Shown in pieces: positions 28,357 through 28,453 of a DNA stretch of 28,453 nucleotides. How positions within the stretch are numbered: the stretch's first letter is position 1; every line of letters starts with the position of its first letter. Source of the stretch: Rhizophagus sp. LPA8_4_AMF (taxonomy: Eukaryota; Glomeromycota; Glomeromycetes; Glomerales; Glomeraceae); assembly GCA_021464525.1 (NCBI GenBank), contig JADRCO010000674.1, forward strand, positions 1 through 28,453, written 5' to 3'. Both the position numbers and the translations under genes were made by a program. The notes beneath the pieces were generated by a model. That model made no database searches, had not been told where the DNA came from, and saw only the letters and a list, made by a program, of their open reading frames with translations.

Positions 28357-28383
28357 TTAACCTAGACCTCAGGTCTAGGTTAA
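28357..28383. repeat. Perfect 27-bp palindrome
   Basis: TTAACCTAGACCT, one central C, then AGGTCTAGGTTAA: 13-bp arms with no mismatch. It may be a foldback end, a dimer-binding site or a transposon remnant; no neighbouring gene in the window helps decide. Confidence 0.85.
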
Positions 28384-28453
28384 TATCCTAGCCCCACTTC
28401 TTTTAAATATTATTGGTTCAAAATAATTATCATTAGCCACATAATTTGTGTAA

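Overview
The window is very AT-rich eukaryotic DNA: short GT-AG introns (about 40-110 bp), small phase-1 exons, and many paralogous tyrosine-kinase-like (TKL) kinases. Together with the zinc-ribbon/kinase architecture, an AIG1-type GTPase and many MITE-like elements, this most resembles a repeat-rich accessory region of an arbuscular mycorrhizal fungus such as Rhizophagus. The organism is an inference from memory of such proteins; no search was possible.

Layout, left to right. (1) 1-3702, minus strand: the 5' part of a zinc-ribbon kinase (A, running off the left edge) and a decayed tandem copy (B). (2) 4304-6611, plus: an apparently intact nine-exon kinase of a second subfamily (C), with a tail of six phase 1-1 mini-exons including a 12-nt microexon. 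(3) 6612-9613: an inverted repeat, a relic of an unknown gene, a 344-bp hAT-like MITE with an 8-bp target duplication, and an abutting 88-bp hairpin. (4) 9614-11408, minus: kinase D, paralogue of C in convergent orientation, with an eroded tail that ends against the hairpin. (5) 11409-18832: mostly non-coding; holds a partial hAT-like end, a 128-aa protein with a weak HMG-box-like segment (15381-15767, TATA box upstream), a CACGTG cluster, and a 135-bp TA-flanked MITE. (6) 18833-23501, plus: the most interesting locus. Two TKL kinase units with matching intron positions appear to form one gene. They are followed, in the same frame after a single TAA, by a cysteine-rich leucine-rich-repeat (LRR) region with no ATG of its own near its start, and then by an AIG1/GIMAP-like GTPase domain. 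The order kinase-kinase-LRR-GTPase recalls Roco or NLR-type receptors, but the LRR-GTPase half carries frameshifts, an early stop and a Walker A Lys-to-Arg change. (7) 23502-28453: a Lys-rich ORF, a small ORF, a 500-bp hAT-like MITE with an 8-bp target duplication, a badly decayed kinase relic and a perfect 27-bp palindrome.

As a whole this is a birth-and-death cluster of signalling kinases: at least seven kinase domains or relics of three subfamilies in 28 kb, with tandem and inverted duplication, domain fusion and decay among short DNA-transposon derivatives. Exon boundaries were set by eye from GT/AG signals, reading frame and agreement between paralogues.
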